A stretch of DNA of 64,000 nucleotides. It comes from Ignavibacterium sp. Lineage in GTDB: Bacteria > Bacteroidota > Ignavibacteria > Ignavibacteriales > Ignavibacteriaceae. Positions 8,000 to 16,696 of this stretch are shown in pieces. Position 1 is the stretch's first letter; each line of letters opens with the position of its first letter. Below the pieces are notes generated by a model. That model had not been told where the DNA came from. It saw nothing but the letters and a program-made list of their open reading frames with translations, and searched no databases. The translations under genes and the position numbers were made by a program. Location of the stretch: NCBI GenBank assembly GCA_018335755.1, contig JAGXRK010000011.1, positions 155,885 to 219,884 of the forward strand. Direction: 5' to 3'.

Positions 8000-9607
8000 A
8001 TGAATTATCATTTTCTTGGAATTGGATACCTAACCTGGATTACATTTCTACCGCTCATAGGAATGATAGTAGTGATGTTGATTCCAAAGGGAAATACAAA
8101 TACGGTAAAATGGACAGCCCTGATCACAACATTGCTTCAGCTATTTATTGCGGCTTTAATCTGGATAAATTTTGATCCGACTCTTACGGGAATAAACAAT
8201 CCAAATGGATTTCAATATGTGGAGAAATTCAGATGGATTGATATAGAAGGTTTTACATGGATAGGCAATGTAGCAATAGATTACTTTGTAGGACTTGATG
8301 GTCTTAGTTTGCCGATGGTTATGCTTACAGCGATTATTTCATTCATCGGAGTAATTGCCTCCTGGAATATCAAAGAATCCCTAAAAGGATACTTCGCACT
8401 TTATCTAATGCTTGTTACAGGCATGATGGGGGTCTTTGTGGCACTCGATTTCTTTCTATTCTATATTTTCTGGGAGTTAACTCTTCTTCCAATGTATTTT
8501 TTAATTGGAATTTGGGGTGGTCCAAGAAGAGAATATGCTGCAATAAAATTCTTCATATACACATTACTTGGTTCAGTACTTATTCTACTTGTAATCATAG
8601 GATTGTATTCCAGCGTTATGGTGGTTGATCCAATCTCCGGCCAGAATATACATTCATTTAATATGCTGGATATGATGAATCCCAAAAACTATATACCAGA
8701 CTCTTTACTATCAGGAATTGGAACCTATTGGAGATCCATTGCTTTTATAGCACTATTCATTGGTTTTGCTATAAAGGTACCTGTATTTCCTTTTCATACC
8801 TGGTTACCGGATGCACATGTTGAAGCTCCAACAGCAATAAGTGTAATACTTGCGGGTGTCTTGTTAAAACTAGGAGGCTACGGATTATTGAGAATCAGCT
8901 ATTCGATTTTTCCGGATGCGATGCTTAAGTTCGCCTACCCGATGGCAATTTTAGGGTTGATTAATATTATTTATGGTGCATTCTGTGCTATGGCACAAAA
9001 GGACTTTAAGAAGATGATAGCATATTCAAGTATTAGCCATATGGGGGTAGTACTTCTTGGCATTTCAGCATTAAATATTCAGGGAATTACGGGAGGTGTT
9101 CTCCAAATGTTCAATCACGGCATTGTAACGGCTATGTTGTTCTTAATTGTTGGGGTTATTTATGACCGAACACACACTCGAAACATGGACGATTTTGGTG
9201 GTATGGCTAAACAGATGCCTATTTATACTGGAATTACGACGGTAGCTTTCTTTGCGGCAATCGGCTTACCTGGTCTGAATGAATTTGTAAGCGAACTTCT
9301 CTCATATTTAGGTGCATTCCAGACATTCTTTTGGATAGCAATTTTATCTACCATCGGAATTGTTTTAACAGCAGCATATATGCTTGGTGGATTTCAGAAA
9401 ATTTTCTTTGGGAAACTACCTGTAAAATGGCAATCACTACCAGACATAAATCGAAGAGAACTTGTTATGCTCATTCCTCTTATGGCGTTAGTGATATTAC
9501 TCGGTATTTTGCCAACAATTTTGATTCATCCAATAAATGCAACGTTAAATCATTTTGTTGATTTTGTTCAAAAGGTTGGGACCGGTTTGGCAGCTACCCT
9601 ATTTTAA
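8000..9607 (+). CDS. nuoM: NADH-quinone oxidoreductase subunit M (solitary)
   Basis: Proton-pumping antiporter-like subunit of respiratory complex I, 535 residues, full length, about 14 membrane helices. The functional signature residues are present: the Glu in 'FWELTLLP' (about residue 159) and the Lys in 'FAIKVPVFPFHTWLPDAHVEAP' (about residue 259), plus 'KMIAYSSISHMG'. The start is the ATG at 8000 with GAGGT upstream. Unusually, no other nuo gene is next to it. The usual 'GFVGEFL' motif near residue 417 reads 'EFVSELL', a small deviation. It may be a spare copy or part of a hybrid complex. Confidence 0.93.
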   Translation: MNYHFLGIGYLTWITFLPLIGMIVVMLIPKGNTNTVKWTALITTLLQLFIAALIWINFDPTLTGINNPNGFQYVEKFRWIDIEGFTWIGNVAIDYFVGLDGLSLPMVMLTAIISFIGVIASWNIKESLKGYFALYLMLVTGMMGVFVALDFFLFYIFWELTLLPMYFLIGIWGGPRREYAAIKFFIYTLLGSVLILLVIIGLYSSVMVVDPISGQNIHSFNMLDMMNPKNYIPDSLLSGIGTYWRSIAFIALFIGFAIKVPVFPFHTWLPDAHVEAPTAISVILAGVLLKLGGYGLLRISYSIFPDAMLKFAYPMAILGLINIIYGAFCAMAQKDFKKMIAYSSISHMGVVLLGISALNIQGITGGVLQMFNHGIVTAMLFLIVGVIYDRTHTRNMDDFGGMAKQMPIYTGITTVAFFAAIGLPGLNEFVSELLSYLGAFQTFFWIAILSTIGIVLTAAYMLGGFQKIFFGKLPVKWQSLPDINRRELVMLIPLMALVILLGILPTILIHPINATLNHFVDFVQKVGTGLAATLF

Positions 9608-9978
9608 GATGCATTATTAAGGCTGATCACTAGATATGGTAAGCAAAATTGATTAATTGCGTCTGGCATAAGTTACATTCACAACTGCATTCTATGTGTA
9701 ATCCTATTGAAAGCAATCCCTTTTTATTATCATGATAGTTCATCTGCGATATTGCTGATTCATTTATTATGATTAAAATATAAATTGAGTTATCACATCA
9801 AAATTTCTAAGCATATTATTTAATCCTTTTAAACATCTTCAACATCTTAAAAATCTTAAAAATCTTAAAAATTCTTAAATCCTATAAATCAAGTATCCTT
9901 GATTTTAGAATAAAACACTACTTTTTAACTGGCACTTCAATTGTCCTATCTTTAATTCAATAAAAAGGAGTTGAAAAA
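9608..9978. other. Intergenic stretch with short AT-rich repeats
   Basis: No coding frame found. It holds about four imperfect copies of a 9-base unit (aaaatctta) at 9843-9879 and a 7-base inverted repeat (AATCAAG/CTTGATT, 4-base loop) at 9887-9904. The inverted repeat lies about 75 bases upstream of the next small gene and could be an operator; it has no T-run, so it is not a typical terminator. Confidence 0.4.
9843..9879. repeat. Short tandem repeat, unit aaaatctta
   Basis: Adjacent imperfect copies of a 9-base unit; the last copy has one extra base (aaaattctta). Too short and without spacers for a CRISPR. Low-complexity slippage is the simplest explanation. Confidence 0.6.
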
Positions 9979-10110
9979 ATGTTTAATGGGTTATTAGTCT
10001 TTAGTATAGGCTTTTCACTGTTGAGTAGATTGATGTCAGTCAGAAAACTTGAACCAATTAAAAACGGATCTTTAAACTATAAATTTTTACAAACTAAAAT
10101 AAAAAGGTGA
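9979..10110 (+). CDS. Possible small protein, 43 residues
   Basis: ATG with an excellent ribosome binding site (AAAAAGGAG, 8 bases spacing) opens a 43-codon frame. The product starts with a hydrophobic helix (MFNGLLVFSIGFSLL) and ends basic. Its last codons (aaaaaggtga) form the ribosome binding site of the next gene, so the two are probably co-transcribed and coupled. No family recognised. Because of its size it may instead be a leader for the Met-rich protein gene. Confidence 0.4.
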   Translation: MFNGLLVFSIGFSLLSRLMSVRKLEPIKNGSLNYKFLQTKIKR

Positions 10111-10114
10111 TATA

Positions 10115-10537
10115 ATGATTACGAAAAATTTAATCGCAGTACTAGTTCTTGGAATTCTTTTCACATTTGTGACTTTCACAAATGCGCAGGAAAAACCTAT
10201 GGAAAAGATGGAAGGTAAAATGATGATGCAGGATGGAGATATGCAGAAATGTATGGAGAAGATTGCATCCGACGAGAATATGCGAGGAATGATGATGCAA
10301 AAGATGATGGATCATAGCAAGAGTGATTCTTCAGGTATGATGCAAATGTGTAAAATGATGATGGATAACCCTGAAATGCATAAGATGATGATGAGTAAGA
10401 TGGGTGATAAGATGGATATGATGAAGGACGGAAAAATGATGAAAGACTGCAAGATGAAAGACAAAATGATGAACGATAGTACAAAAAATATGAAGAAGTC
10501 TGAACACGATATGCATCATTCTAAGGATAATAATTAG
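10115..10537 (+). CDS. Secreted methionine-rich, copper-binding-type protein
   Basis: Signal peptide with cleavage after about residue 24 (FTNAQ). The mature part of about 116 residues contains roughly 34 Met, many in MM or MMM runs, plus Cys (QKC, QMC, KDC), His and acidic residues. This composition is typical of periplasmic proteins that bind Cu(I)/Ag(I) through thioether ligands. There is no folded domain I recognise; it is probably flexible. It lies 39 bases upstream of the copper ATPase gene, supporting a role in copper buffering or delivery. Function is inferred from composition and context. Confidence 0.75.
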   Translation: MITKNLIAVLVLGILFTFVTFTNAQEKPMEKMEGKMMMQDGDMQKCMEKIASDENMRGMMMQKMMDHSKSDSSGMMQMCKMMMDNPEMHKMMMSKMGDKMDMMKDGKMMKDCKMKDKMMNDSTKNMKKSEHDMHHSKDNN

Positions 10538-10576
10538 TTTAACCATAATTATTTAATTTGTTTAATGGAGAATATA

Positions 10577-13258
10577 ATGACACACGATCCTGTTTGCGGA
10601 ATGGAAATAAAATCATCTTCAAAATTTTATATTGATTTGGATGGGGAAAAGTATGAATTCTGCTCGGCGAACTGCCAGGACAAATTTGCACTTGATCCAA
10701 ATAAATATATTGAGGAAATGAATAAAGCTGAGCCATCTAATAGAACAACAAGTTATGGAATTGAAAAACTTTCTTTGCCCGTAATAGGATTGCACTGCTC
10801 ATCATGTGTTAACACGATAGAAAAAGAAATAAAGAGGCTGCCAGGCATAAAGGTAGCTCACGTAAATTATGCTACAGAAACTGCGCACGTTGAATTCAAA
10901 AGCGGTGAAACTACAACTGAGGAGATAATAGGAGCTATTAAGAAATCCGGCTATCAAGCCGGGCAGTCAACTCTAAAGATTGGAATACGAGGGATGCACT
11001 GCGGGTCGTGTGTCTCTAAAATCGAAAAAGAGTTAAAACAAAAAAGTGGCGTTATTTCTGCAAGCGTTGACCTTGGAACTGAATCTGCTATTGTAAATTA
11101 TATTCCTGGTCTTATTGATACCAGAGCAATTAAAAATGTAATTGAAAAATTAGATTACAAAGTATTCGATACTTCAGGAATGAAAGCAGAAGAACCCCGA
11201 CAATTGGGAGAAGAAAAGGTTAATGGGGACCTTGTTGATGAAAACCAGATGGCTCGCGAAAAAGAATATAAAACTTTAATGAATAAATTTCTTTTTGCTG
11301 CGATACTTGCTTTACCTGTTATTTTCTTCAGTTATCCAACTGTTTGGGGACTACCTGAACAATTTCAAATGGGTTCTCCTGTTTTAAAATATATCTGGAT
11401 GGCAATGGGAATATTGGCTCTACCCATAATGTTCTGGTCCGGCTCACAGTTTTATACAGGTGCACTAGCTGCGTTTAAAAATCGTTCGGCAAATATGCAC
11501 ACTTTAATTGCAACCGGAATATCCGCAGCATGGATTTATTCAATGATTGCCACTTATTTCCCACAAATATTTCCCGTAGCTGAATTAGCCGATCAGTTTT
11601 TCGATGTAATTTTTGTTGTAGTGGCGCTGGTTGTTCTAGGAATGGCTCTTGAGATTAGGGCAAAAGGAAAAAGTTCGGAAGCAATAAAAAAATTGATAGG
11701 ATTGCAAGCTAAAACCGCAAGAGTACTGCGTAATGGAAATGAAATTGATCTACCTGTAGAAGAAGTTGTACTTGACGATATAATTATTGTTAGACCAGGA
11801 GAAAAAATTCCTGTAGATGGTATCCTTGTCGAAGGATCATCATCAATAGATGAATCGATGATTACAGGTGAATCTATTCCCGTTGAAAAGCACGATGGCG
11901 ATGAAGTAATCGGCGCAACAATTAACAAAACCGGTTCCTTTAAATTCAAAGCTACAAAAGTTGGAAAGGATACAGCACTCGCGCAGATTATTCAGATGGT
12001 TGAACAGGCTCAGGGTTCTAAAGCACCGATACAAAAAATTGTTGATAAGGTTTCAGGATATTTTGTTCCCGCAGTAATCATTACAGCTATTCTTTCATTT
12101 GTTACATGGTATGTATTTGGACCCGCACCGCAACTTATTTATTCACTGATCGTTTTTGTAACTGTACTGGTTATTGCGTGCCCATGTGCACTTGGATTAG
12201 CAACGCCAATTTCATTAATGGTCGGAGTAGGTAAAGGTGCTGAGAACGGAATATTAATTAGAAGCGGCGAAGCTTTGGAGACTGCGCAAAAGTTAAACAC
12301 AATTATTCTGGATAAAACCGGAACTATAACTGAAGGGAAACCTTCTTTAACAGATGTTCTTACTACAAATGGATTTTCCGAAAATGATGTTCTTAGCCTA
12401 AGTGCGAGCGTAGAAAAATCCTCAGAACATCCTTTAGCCGAAGCTATTGTAAACGGCGCAAAAAATAAATCTCTTGAATTGTTTGATGTTCAAAACTTTA
12501 ATGCTGTGCCCGGACATGGAGTTGAAGCAAATGTTAATGGAAGAAAAATATTTCTTGGCAATTTAAAGATGATGGAAAAATTTTCTATAGATCTTGGTGA
12601 TCTGGAAGAAAAAAGTATAAAACTTGCAGATGATGGTAAAACACCAATGTTTATTGCAATAGATGATAGAGCTGCCGGAATTATTGCCGTTGCAGATACC
12701 ATTAAACCGGATTCAAAAGAAGCGATTGCATTGCTTAAAAAAATGGGATTGGAAGTAGTAATGATAACCGGCGATAATTCAAGGACTGCAAATGCAATTG
12801 GAAGGCAGGTTGGTATAGACAGAGTTCTTGCGGAAGTTTTGCCGGAAGATAAAGCGTTCAACGTTCAGAAACTGCAAAATGAAGGAAAGATAGTGGCAAT
12901 GGTTGGTGATGGAATAAATGATGCACCCGCATTGGCTCAAGCAGATATTGGTTTAGCTATCGGTACTGGAACTGACGTTGCAATCGAAGCGTCTGACATT
13001 ACTTTAATTAAGGGAAGTCTTAAAGGTGTTGTGTTGGCGATACAACTTTCTAAAGCGACAATGAAAAATATTAAAGAAAATTTATTTGGTGCCTTTTTCT
13101 ACAATGGATTGGGATTGCCAATTGCAGCTGGTTTGCTTTTCCCATTCTTTGGAGTATTGCTTTCTCCAATAATTGCTGGTGCAGCTATGGCGTTCAGTTC
13201 AGTAACAGTTGTTACTAATGCAAATCGTTTACGAAGATTTAAACCAAAATTGAAATAA
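10577..13258 (+). CDS. copA: Copper/silver-exporting P1B-type ATPase with YHS and two HMA domains
   Basis: The start at 10577 ([10 protein letters not shown]) is preferred since GGAG lies 7 bases before it; the upstream ATG at 10565 lacks one. Domain order: YHS (residues 1-45), HMA1 with GLHCSSC (about 72-78), HMA2 with GMHCGSC (about 138-144), membrane domain, A-domain with TGES, the transport motif CPC in helix 6 (about 535-537), phosphorylation motif DKTGT (Asp about 579), SEHP loop (about 618), TGDN and GDGINDAP (about 777). CPC plus CxxC HMA domains indicate Cu(I)/Ag(I) specificity. It pumps metal out of the cytosol. The cupredoxin gene follows after 12 bases and is probably co-transcribed. 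Confidence 0.95.
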   Translation: MTHDPVCGMEIKSSSKFYIDLDGEKYEFCSANCQDKFALDPNKYIEEMNKAEPSNRTTSYGIEKLSLPVIGLHCSSCVNTIEKEIKRLPGIKVAHVNYATETAHVEFKSGETTTEEIIGAIKKSGYQAGQSTLKIGIRGMHCGSCVSKIEKELKQKSGVISASVDLGTESAIVNYIPGLIDTRAIKNVIEKLDYKVFDTSGMKAEEPRQLGEEKVNGDLVDENQMAREKEYKTLMNKFLFAAILALPVIFFSYPTVWGLPEQFQMGSPVLKYIWMAMGILALPIMFWSGSQFYTGALAAFKNRSANMHTLIATGISAAWIYSMIATYFPQIFPVAELADQFFDVIFVVVALVVLGMALEIRAKGKSSEAIKKLIGLQAKTARVLRNGNEIDLPVEEVVLDDIIIVRPGEKIPVDGILVEGSSSIDESMITGESIPVEKHDGDEVIGATINKTGSFKFKATKVGKDTALAQIIQMVEQAQGSKAPIQKIVDKVSGYFVPAVIITAILSFVTWYVFGPAPQLIYSLIVFVTVLVIACPCALGLATPISLMVGVGKGAENGILIRSGEALETAQKLNTIILDKTGTITEGKPSLTDVLTTNGFSENDVLSLSASVEKSSEHPLAEAIVNGAKNKSLELFDVQNFNAVPGHGVEANVNGRKIFLGNLKMMEKFSIDLGDLEEKSIKLADDGKTPMFIAIDDRAAGIIAVADTIKPDSKEAIALLKKMGLEVVMITGDNSRTANAIGRQVGIDRVLAEVLPEDKAFNVQKLQNEGKIVAMVGDGINDAPALAQADIGLAIGTGTDVAIEASDITLIKGSLKGVVLAIQLSKATMKNIKENLFGAFFYNGLGLPIAAGLLFPFFGVLLSPIIAGAAMAFSSVTVVTNANRLRRFKPKLK

Positions 13259-13270
13259 GGAGTTGATAAA

Positions 13271-13651
13271 ATGGCACTTGATCAAATATTAGTAATTATT
13301 ACAGGACTAAGTTTAGCTAGCTGGGTTGCTTGGTATTTCTGGTTTTCAGAAAAGAAAGCAGTAAAAATTCAAACTTCTGAAGGCGGAATTCAAGAAGCAG
13401 TAATTAAAGTCAAAGGTGGATATACTCCAGATGTTTTAATCTTTCAGGCAGGTAAACCGATAAGATTAAATTTTATTAGGGAAGAAAATGCTTCATGCAC
13501 AGAGGAAGTAGTATTTTCCGATTTAAACAAACGTGCAACATTAACCCCCTTCAAAACTATTCCGGTTGAATTGAAAATTGACAAACCAGGAGAATACGGG
13601 TTTCAGTGCGGAATGGGAATGATAAAAGGGAAATTAATTATTGAGGGTTAA
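13271..13651 (+). CDS. Membrane-anchored cupredoxin-like protein
   Basis: One N-terminal membrane helix (residues 6-26), then a cupredoxin-like beta domain (about 35-126) of the EfeO/CopA-associated type: 'GGYTPDVLIFQAGKPIRLNFIREENASC' and the last loop 'GEYGFQCGMGMIKGKLII'. Likely ligands are the Cys at about 76, the Cys in QCGMGM and one of its Met residues; no His ligand is visible, which suits Cu(I)/Ag(I). AAGGAG before the ATG overlaps the end of the ATPase gene, indicating translational coupling and a partner role in periplasmic metal transfer. Confidence 0.82.
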   Translation: MALDQILVIITGLSLASWVAWYFWFSEKKAVKIQTSEGGIQEAVIKVKGGYTPDVLIFQAGKPIRLNFIREENASCTEEVVFSDLNKRATLTPFKTIPVELKIDKPGEYGFQCGMGMIKGKLIIEG

Positions 13652-13691
13652 CACAATTAATTAAAATCAGAATTTTACAAAAGGAGTAATA

Positions 13692-14216
13692 ATGAAAAAT
13701 ATGAATATCGAAGCATTATACGATTTCGAGAAAAGTATCTATCATAATCTTTCTGCTTCACAAAAAAGTGATTCTGTTTCAGGTTCCTGGAATTTTGAAA
13801 ATGAAGTAAGTCAGTTTAAAGCTCACGTGAAAAGTGAAAATGGAAATGCTATAATGCTGGCTGATAATATGACGGTATTAGGAGGGAATGGGATACAACC
13901 AAGTCCGATGCAATATCTTCTTTTTGGAATTGCTTCAAGTTTTGGAAGTGTACTAGTCCGTAAAGCCGTTGTTTACAATCATGATATAAAAAATCTTAAT
14001 GTTGAAGTTAAGGCTATTACTAATTATGATAAATTTTTTGGTATTGATGATAGACCCCCGGTGGATAAACTAGAAATAACACTCGATATTACTACAGATC
14101 AGGATAAAAATAAGATACGGCAATTGCAAAAAGTTGCTTTCGATTGCTGCCCGGTTCTTTTTTTAATCAACAAAGAAATAGATATCGATTTTATTTTGAA
14201 TCTACATCGACCATAA
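13692..14216 (+). CDS. OsmC family protein lacking the first catalytic Cys
   Basis: 174 residues with the OsmC-like fold pattern: 'GGNGIQPSPMQYLLFGIASSFGSVLVRKAV' (central helix), then 'DRPPVDKLEITLDI' and 'LQKVAFDCCPVLFLI'. In peroxide-reducing OsmC/Ohr proteins the central helix carries a Cys (usually '...aaCt...'); here the equivalent stretch is FGIASSFGSVL, without Cys, while the second motif keeps Cys (DCCP). A classic thiol peroxidase activity is therefore doubtful. Good ribosome binding site (AAAGGAG). It follows the copper genes and may be in the same transcript. Confidence 0.78.
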   Translation: MKNMNIEALYDFEKSIYHNLSASQKSDSVSGSWNFENEVSQFKAHVKSENGNAIMLADNMTVLGGNGIQPSPMQYLLFGIASSFGSVLVRKAVVYNHDIKNLNVEVKAITNYDKFFGIDDRPPVDKLEITLDITTDQDKNKIRQLQKVAFDCCPVLFLINKEIDIDFILNLHRP

Positions 14217-14316
14217 TAACAGTTAATAGTTCAAATATCTGCTTTATAACTCCATACTTAGATAGGTTGACTATGATGCTGTTAATTAATAAAGTTTTAT
14301 TGTAAGAGATAAAAAG

Positions 14317-14673
14317 ATGATACAAGACATTATTTGTGGAATGTATTTGACATCTGTTTTCGGATGTGAATTAAGCAACTTTAATGGAATAACTTATTAC
14401 TTCTGTTGTATAGAATGTAAAAATGAGTTTGATATTGATCCTCAGAAGTACATTGAAAGACTGACGATTAAAAGCCAAACGAAAAACAATGTGATAGAAT
14501 GGGAGAGGGATCCGGTTTGTGGAGAAATGATCAAAATTCAACAGGCGAATGCAATGAGCGTATACAGGCGCACTAAATATTATTTTTGTTGTCCGATTTG
14601 TAAAAGGGTATTTGATAAAAATCCTTTGGCATATGCAGATAAAGATGAGGGATTTTATGATTGTGACATATAA
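14317..14673 (+). CDS. Tandem YHS-domain protein
   Basis: 118 residues made of two YHS modules. Module 1 (residues 1-50): 'DIICGMYL...YYFCCIECKNEFDIDPQKY'. Module 2 (about 63-110): 'DPVCGEMI...YYFCCPICKRVFDKNPLAY'. Each has the CxxC pair and the Cys of the xCG motif, so each could hold a soft metal ion. It is the third protein in this island carrying YHS domains. Probably a cytosolic copper or other heavy-metal binding protein. AGAGAT precedes the ATG. Confidence 0.85.
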   Translation: MIQDIICGMYLTSVFGCELSNFNGITYYFCCIECKNEFDIDPQKYIERLTIKSQTKNNVIEWERDPVCGEMIKIQQANAMSVYRRTKYYFCCPICKRVFDKNPLAYADKDEGFYDCDI

Positions 14674-14706
14674 GACTAAAAATAATTTATTTGAATAGGA
14701 ACTATT

Positions 14707-14745
14707 ATGACAAACATTTTTGATATTTCATCAAGAAAAATCTAA
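14707..14745 (+). pseudogene. Truncated gene start (12 codons)
   Basis: An ATG with AGGA nine bases upstream opens a frame of 12 codons and stops. It reads like the beginning of a normal cytosolic protein that was cut off. It sits exactly where the + strand metal island gives way to the - strand accessory cluster, so it may mark the junction of a past insertion. Too short to identify. The remaining 14746-14890 holds no gene. Confidence 0.25.
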
Positions 14746-14892
14746 CCCACACCTTACGCCAAAGGGTAGTAGGGTACACATAAACCCCTATCAAAACCAG
14801 ATCGACCTCGATTAAACTTTGCAATAGGATTTTTCGCTTCCTGGTAGCAAAACGAGTTTCTAAATTTTTTTATTATAGAATATTTCCAAGCT

Positions 14893-14914
14893 AAAAGAGG
14901 CAATCGCCCCTTTT
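14893..14914 (-). terminator. Rho-independent terminator of the minus-strand cluster
   Basis: Read on the minus strand: AAAAGGGGC, GATT loop, GCCTCTTTT. The stem is nine pairs with one G-U, and the 3' arm doubles as a short U-run. It overlaps the stop codon of the C39-like peptidase gene and would end transcription of the leftward cluster. Confidence 0.6.
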
Positions 14915-15410
14915 AATCAATCACAACAGCAATCCATCTATCATCCCAGACTTTCAAGAACTCCTTCCAGTTCCACTCATTAAAAATATAACCAAGTGAC
15001 GGATCAAGAATAAATATTCCTGTTTTGGTATAACCATAGATAATGCTCCAGTGATCCTGGTGCATCGATATTAAAATTGGAAAACCATTATCGACTGCTT
15101 TCTTGATGTCCTTACGGGAAGCATTCCATTTCTCGTATACAGATAATCCTTTTTTCTTGAATAGACTAAAGATAGCTTTTTCAGAAGTGCCGTTCTCATC
15201 CGTTCTTAATTGCTTAATAATTTTACCAAGAGACATTTTCTTGTTGTAATAGTTTACAATCATATAAGTACAATGGGCGCCACAGGAAAAATTATCCATT
15301 TGAATTGATCTTCTCATTCCCCGAATGACTATTGCTGATCTAATTCTTTCCTCAAAGAATTTAATTATGTTTATTGTATAGTCGATCACTGGTTTCATCA
15401 TAATTATCAT
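14913..15410 (-). CDS. C39-like papain-fold cysteine peptidase
   Basis: 165 residues with a complete C39-type catalytic set: Gln37 and Cys43 in 'QMDNFSCGAHCTYM', His120 in 'DHWSIIYGY' and Asp136 in 'FILDPSLG'. C39-like domains cleave after Gly-Gly leaders or act as stand-alone peptidases. There is no transporter or signal peptide here, so it is a cytosolic, stand-alone form. The ATG has GGAAAG before it. It is the last gene of the leftward cluster and lies downstream of a terminator-like hairpin, so may have its own promoter. Association with the amidoligase and amidotransferase genes suggests cleavage of a peptide linkage (inference). Confidence 0.75.
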   Translation of the reverse strand: MIIMMKPVIDYTINIIKFFEERIRSAIVIRGMRRSIQMDNFSCGAHCTYMIVNYYNKKMSLGKIIKQLRTDENGTSEKAIFSLFKKKGLSVYEKWNASRKDIKKAVDNGFPILISMHQDHWSIIYGYTKTGIFILDPSLGYIFNEWNWKEFLKVWDDRWIAVVID

Positions 15411-15429
15411 CTGATCTTTCCAAATAAAA

Positions 15430-15454
15430 AATGCCGGACTAAGTGCCCGGCATT
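15430..15454 (-). terminator. Strong hairpin terminator
   Basis: AATGCCGG/CCGGCATT perfect 8-base stem with a 9-base loop, followed on the minus strand by TTTTTATTTG. It overlaps the last codons of the 72-residue gene at 15439-15657. The plus-strand side also carries a T-run, so it may work in both directions. Confidence 0.8.
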
Positions 15455-15657
15455 CTATTTTTTAATCTGTTGAATAAGTTTTTCAGTTTAGCGAGAATTG
15501 ACTTTTTTTTTAACTCTGTTTCAAAGAACTCAATCATCGGTTCTTCCTCTTTCTTCCGTTTATCCAGGTTAATGATAATAAACTTGACATTTTTAACTTC
15601 GGTTTTGATTTCTGTAACAATGCCATTCTCAATGAATACATATATTTCTTCCTGCAT
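15439..15657 (-). CDS. Small hypothetical protein, 72 residues
   Basis: Begins 'MQEEIYVFIENGIVTEIKTE', followed by an acidic/basic region and a lysine-rich, helical C-terminus. I do not recognise a named family, but short proteins that start this way are common in plasmid and phage regions. The start is supported by GGAG 7 bases upstream. An overlapping plus-strand frame of similar size has no ribosome binding site and was rejected. Confidence 0.6.
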   Translation of the reverse strand: MQEEIYVFIENGIVTEIKTEVKNVKFIIINLDKRKKEEEPMIEFFETELKKKSILAKLKNLFNRLKNRMPGT

Positions 15658-15669
15658 ATCTTGCTCCAG

Positions 15670-16131
15670 TTAATTATATCCGTTAGGTGTGATCTTGCTT
15701 CGAGCAATGAACAATGTAACAGCAAGAGATTTGGCGTCCATAAGGCCGCCGAGTTCATTCTGGATTTTAACTGCATCTTTGCACGATGTGAGCATTAAAT
15801 CATAGAAATTATCATTGCTATTTTTATTTATTTCATTCAGAGGACTTTCCAGATTTTTCTTTTCAACTTTTACATTGTAAGAGGTCACAATCTTGGTCCC
15901 TTTCTGCTCAGCAAGTTTTGTGATTTCAAATCTATCACCTTTATGAAGTGATTTGATTTGTTCATTAACTTCAGCTGGTGCAAAGAACGAATACTCTGTA
16001 TCAGTTTCATTCTTTACAGCATAGAGATAATATTCTCCATATCTGCTTTGACCCACCATCGGCTCATCAAACAACAGCTCTAAGTGTAAGGTCTTGTTCA
16101 GCTCCAGCTCCAGTTTTTTCCGATCTGCCAT
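15670..16131 (-). CDS. Hypothetical protein, possibly phage/plasmid DNA-associated
   Basis: 153 residues from the ATG at 16131 (MADRKKLEL), chosen because GGAG lies 7 bases before it; a longer frame starts at 16146. The first 90 residues look beta-rich ('HLELLFDEPMVGQSRYGEYYLYAV...GDRFEITKL'), which could be an OB-fold, and the C-terminal half is helical. No certain family. It overlaps the end of the Gam-like gene by about 65 bases in another frame, an unusually long overlap. The neighbour suggests a role in DNA recombination or replication of a mobile element (inference). Confidence 0.6.
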   Translation of the reverse strand: MADRKKLELELNKTLHLELLFDEPMVGQSRYGEYYLYAVKNETDTEYSFFAPAEVNEQIKSLHKGDRFEITKLAEQKGTKIVTSYNVKVEKKNLESPLNEINKNSNDNFYDLMLTSCKDAVKIQNELGGLMDAKSLAVTLFIARSKITPNGYN

Positions 16132-16627
16132 TATTATTTTCTCCATTTAATTTGTAACTAAATTCTTCTTTACCTTCAATAACTTTAACACCTGCGGGGA
16201 CAGGTTTTGATTTGATATAATTCTTGATCTTGTTCAAATCAGGTTTAACCTGCTCTGGAATAATTGTTAGCATCTCAGACTTTGCTTTCTTTAAGAAAAG
16301 ATCAAGATTTTCAATCTCTACCTTGTCAGGTTTCTTGTGCATCTTGAGTGTACCGTTAGGCAGAGCAATTGTTTTCTCTTTCTTTTCTCTAATGAAAGCT
16401 TCAAGCTTCATCTCTAGCCATCGAATCTTTTCCTGTAACTGTGCGTTCTTATGAAGAACAAAACCGTTAATCATAGAACATTCTTTCTCACTCTGTGAGA
16501 AGTTGTATTCAATCTGTTTTGTAAGCTGCTTTATCTGAAGTAAGAGCAGATCAAAGTATGCTTCAGTCTGCTCAGCTTCTTTAACTTCAGCTTCCTGAAG
16601 AAGCTCATCTAAAAAGTTTACTTCCAA
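16067..16627 (-). CDS. Mu Gam-like host-nuclease inhibitor
   Basis: Long N-terminal coiled coil (residues about 5-90), then 'KTIALPNGTLKMHKKPDKVEIEN' and 'PVPAGVKVIEGKEEFSYKLNGE', which is the ending pattern of phage Mu Gam family proteins. Gam binds DNA ends and protects them from host RecBCD-type nucleases. The start is a TTG with AAAGGAG 8 bases upstream. The final 23 residues beyond the Gam pattern overlap the next gene and look unlike the family; the reading frame may originally have stopped earlier. This gene is the best evidence that the cluster is phage- or plasmid-derived. Confidence 0.75.
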   Translation of the reverse strand: MEVNFLDELLQEAEVKEAEQTEAYFDLLLLQIKQLTKQIEYNFSQSEKECSMINGFVLHKNAQLQEKIRWLEMKLEAFIREKKEKTIALPNGTLKMHKKPDKVEIENLDLFLKKAKSEMLTIIPEQVKPDLNKIKNYIKSKPVPAGVKVIEGKEEFSYKLNGENNNGRSEKTGAGAEQDLTLRAVV

Positions 16628-16696
16628 AATCTTACTCCTTTTATTCTTTTGGTTATTATTACAATTATTATCTCAATAACTATTCTTCCTGCAGTC

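Noticed and set aside
9843..9904. Possible CRISPR-like or terminator structure
   Set aside because: Repeats are only 9 bases without spacers, and the inverted repeat lacks a T-run; treated as simple repeat and possible operator.
10197..10546. Antisense open frames over the Met-rich protein gene
   Set aside because: They result from the ATG-rich codons read backwards; no ribosome binding site and low-complexity Tyr/Ser or His repeats.
11593..11949. Long minus-strand frame inside the copper ATPase gene
   Set aside because: No start signal, and the opposite strand encodes an intact, well-conserved ATPase.
15443..15673. Plus-strand open frame opposite the 72-residue gene
   Set aside because: The minus-strand gene has a good ribosome binding site and fits the direction of the cluster; the plus frame has neither.
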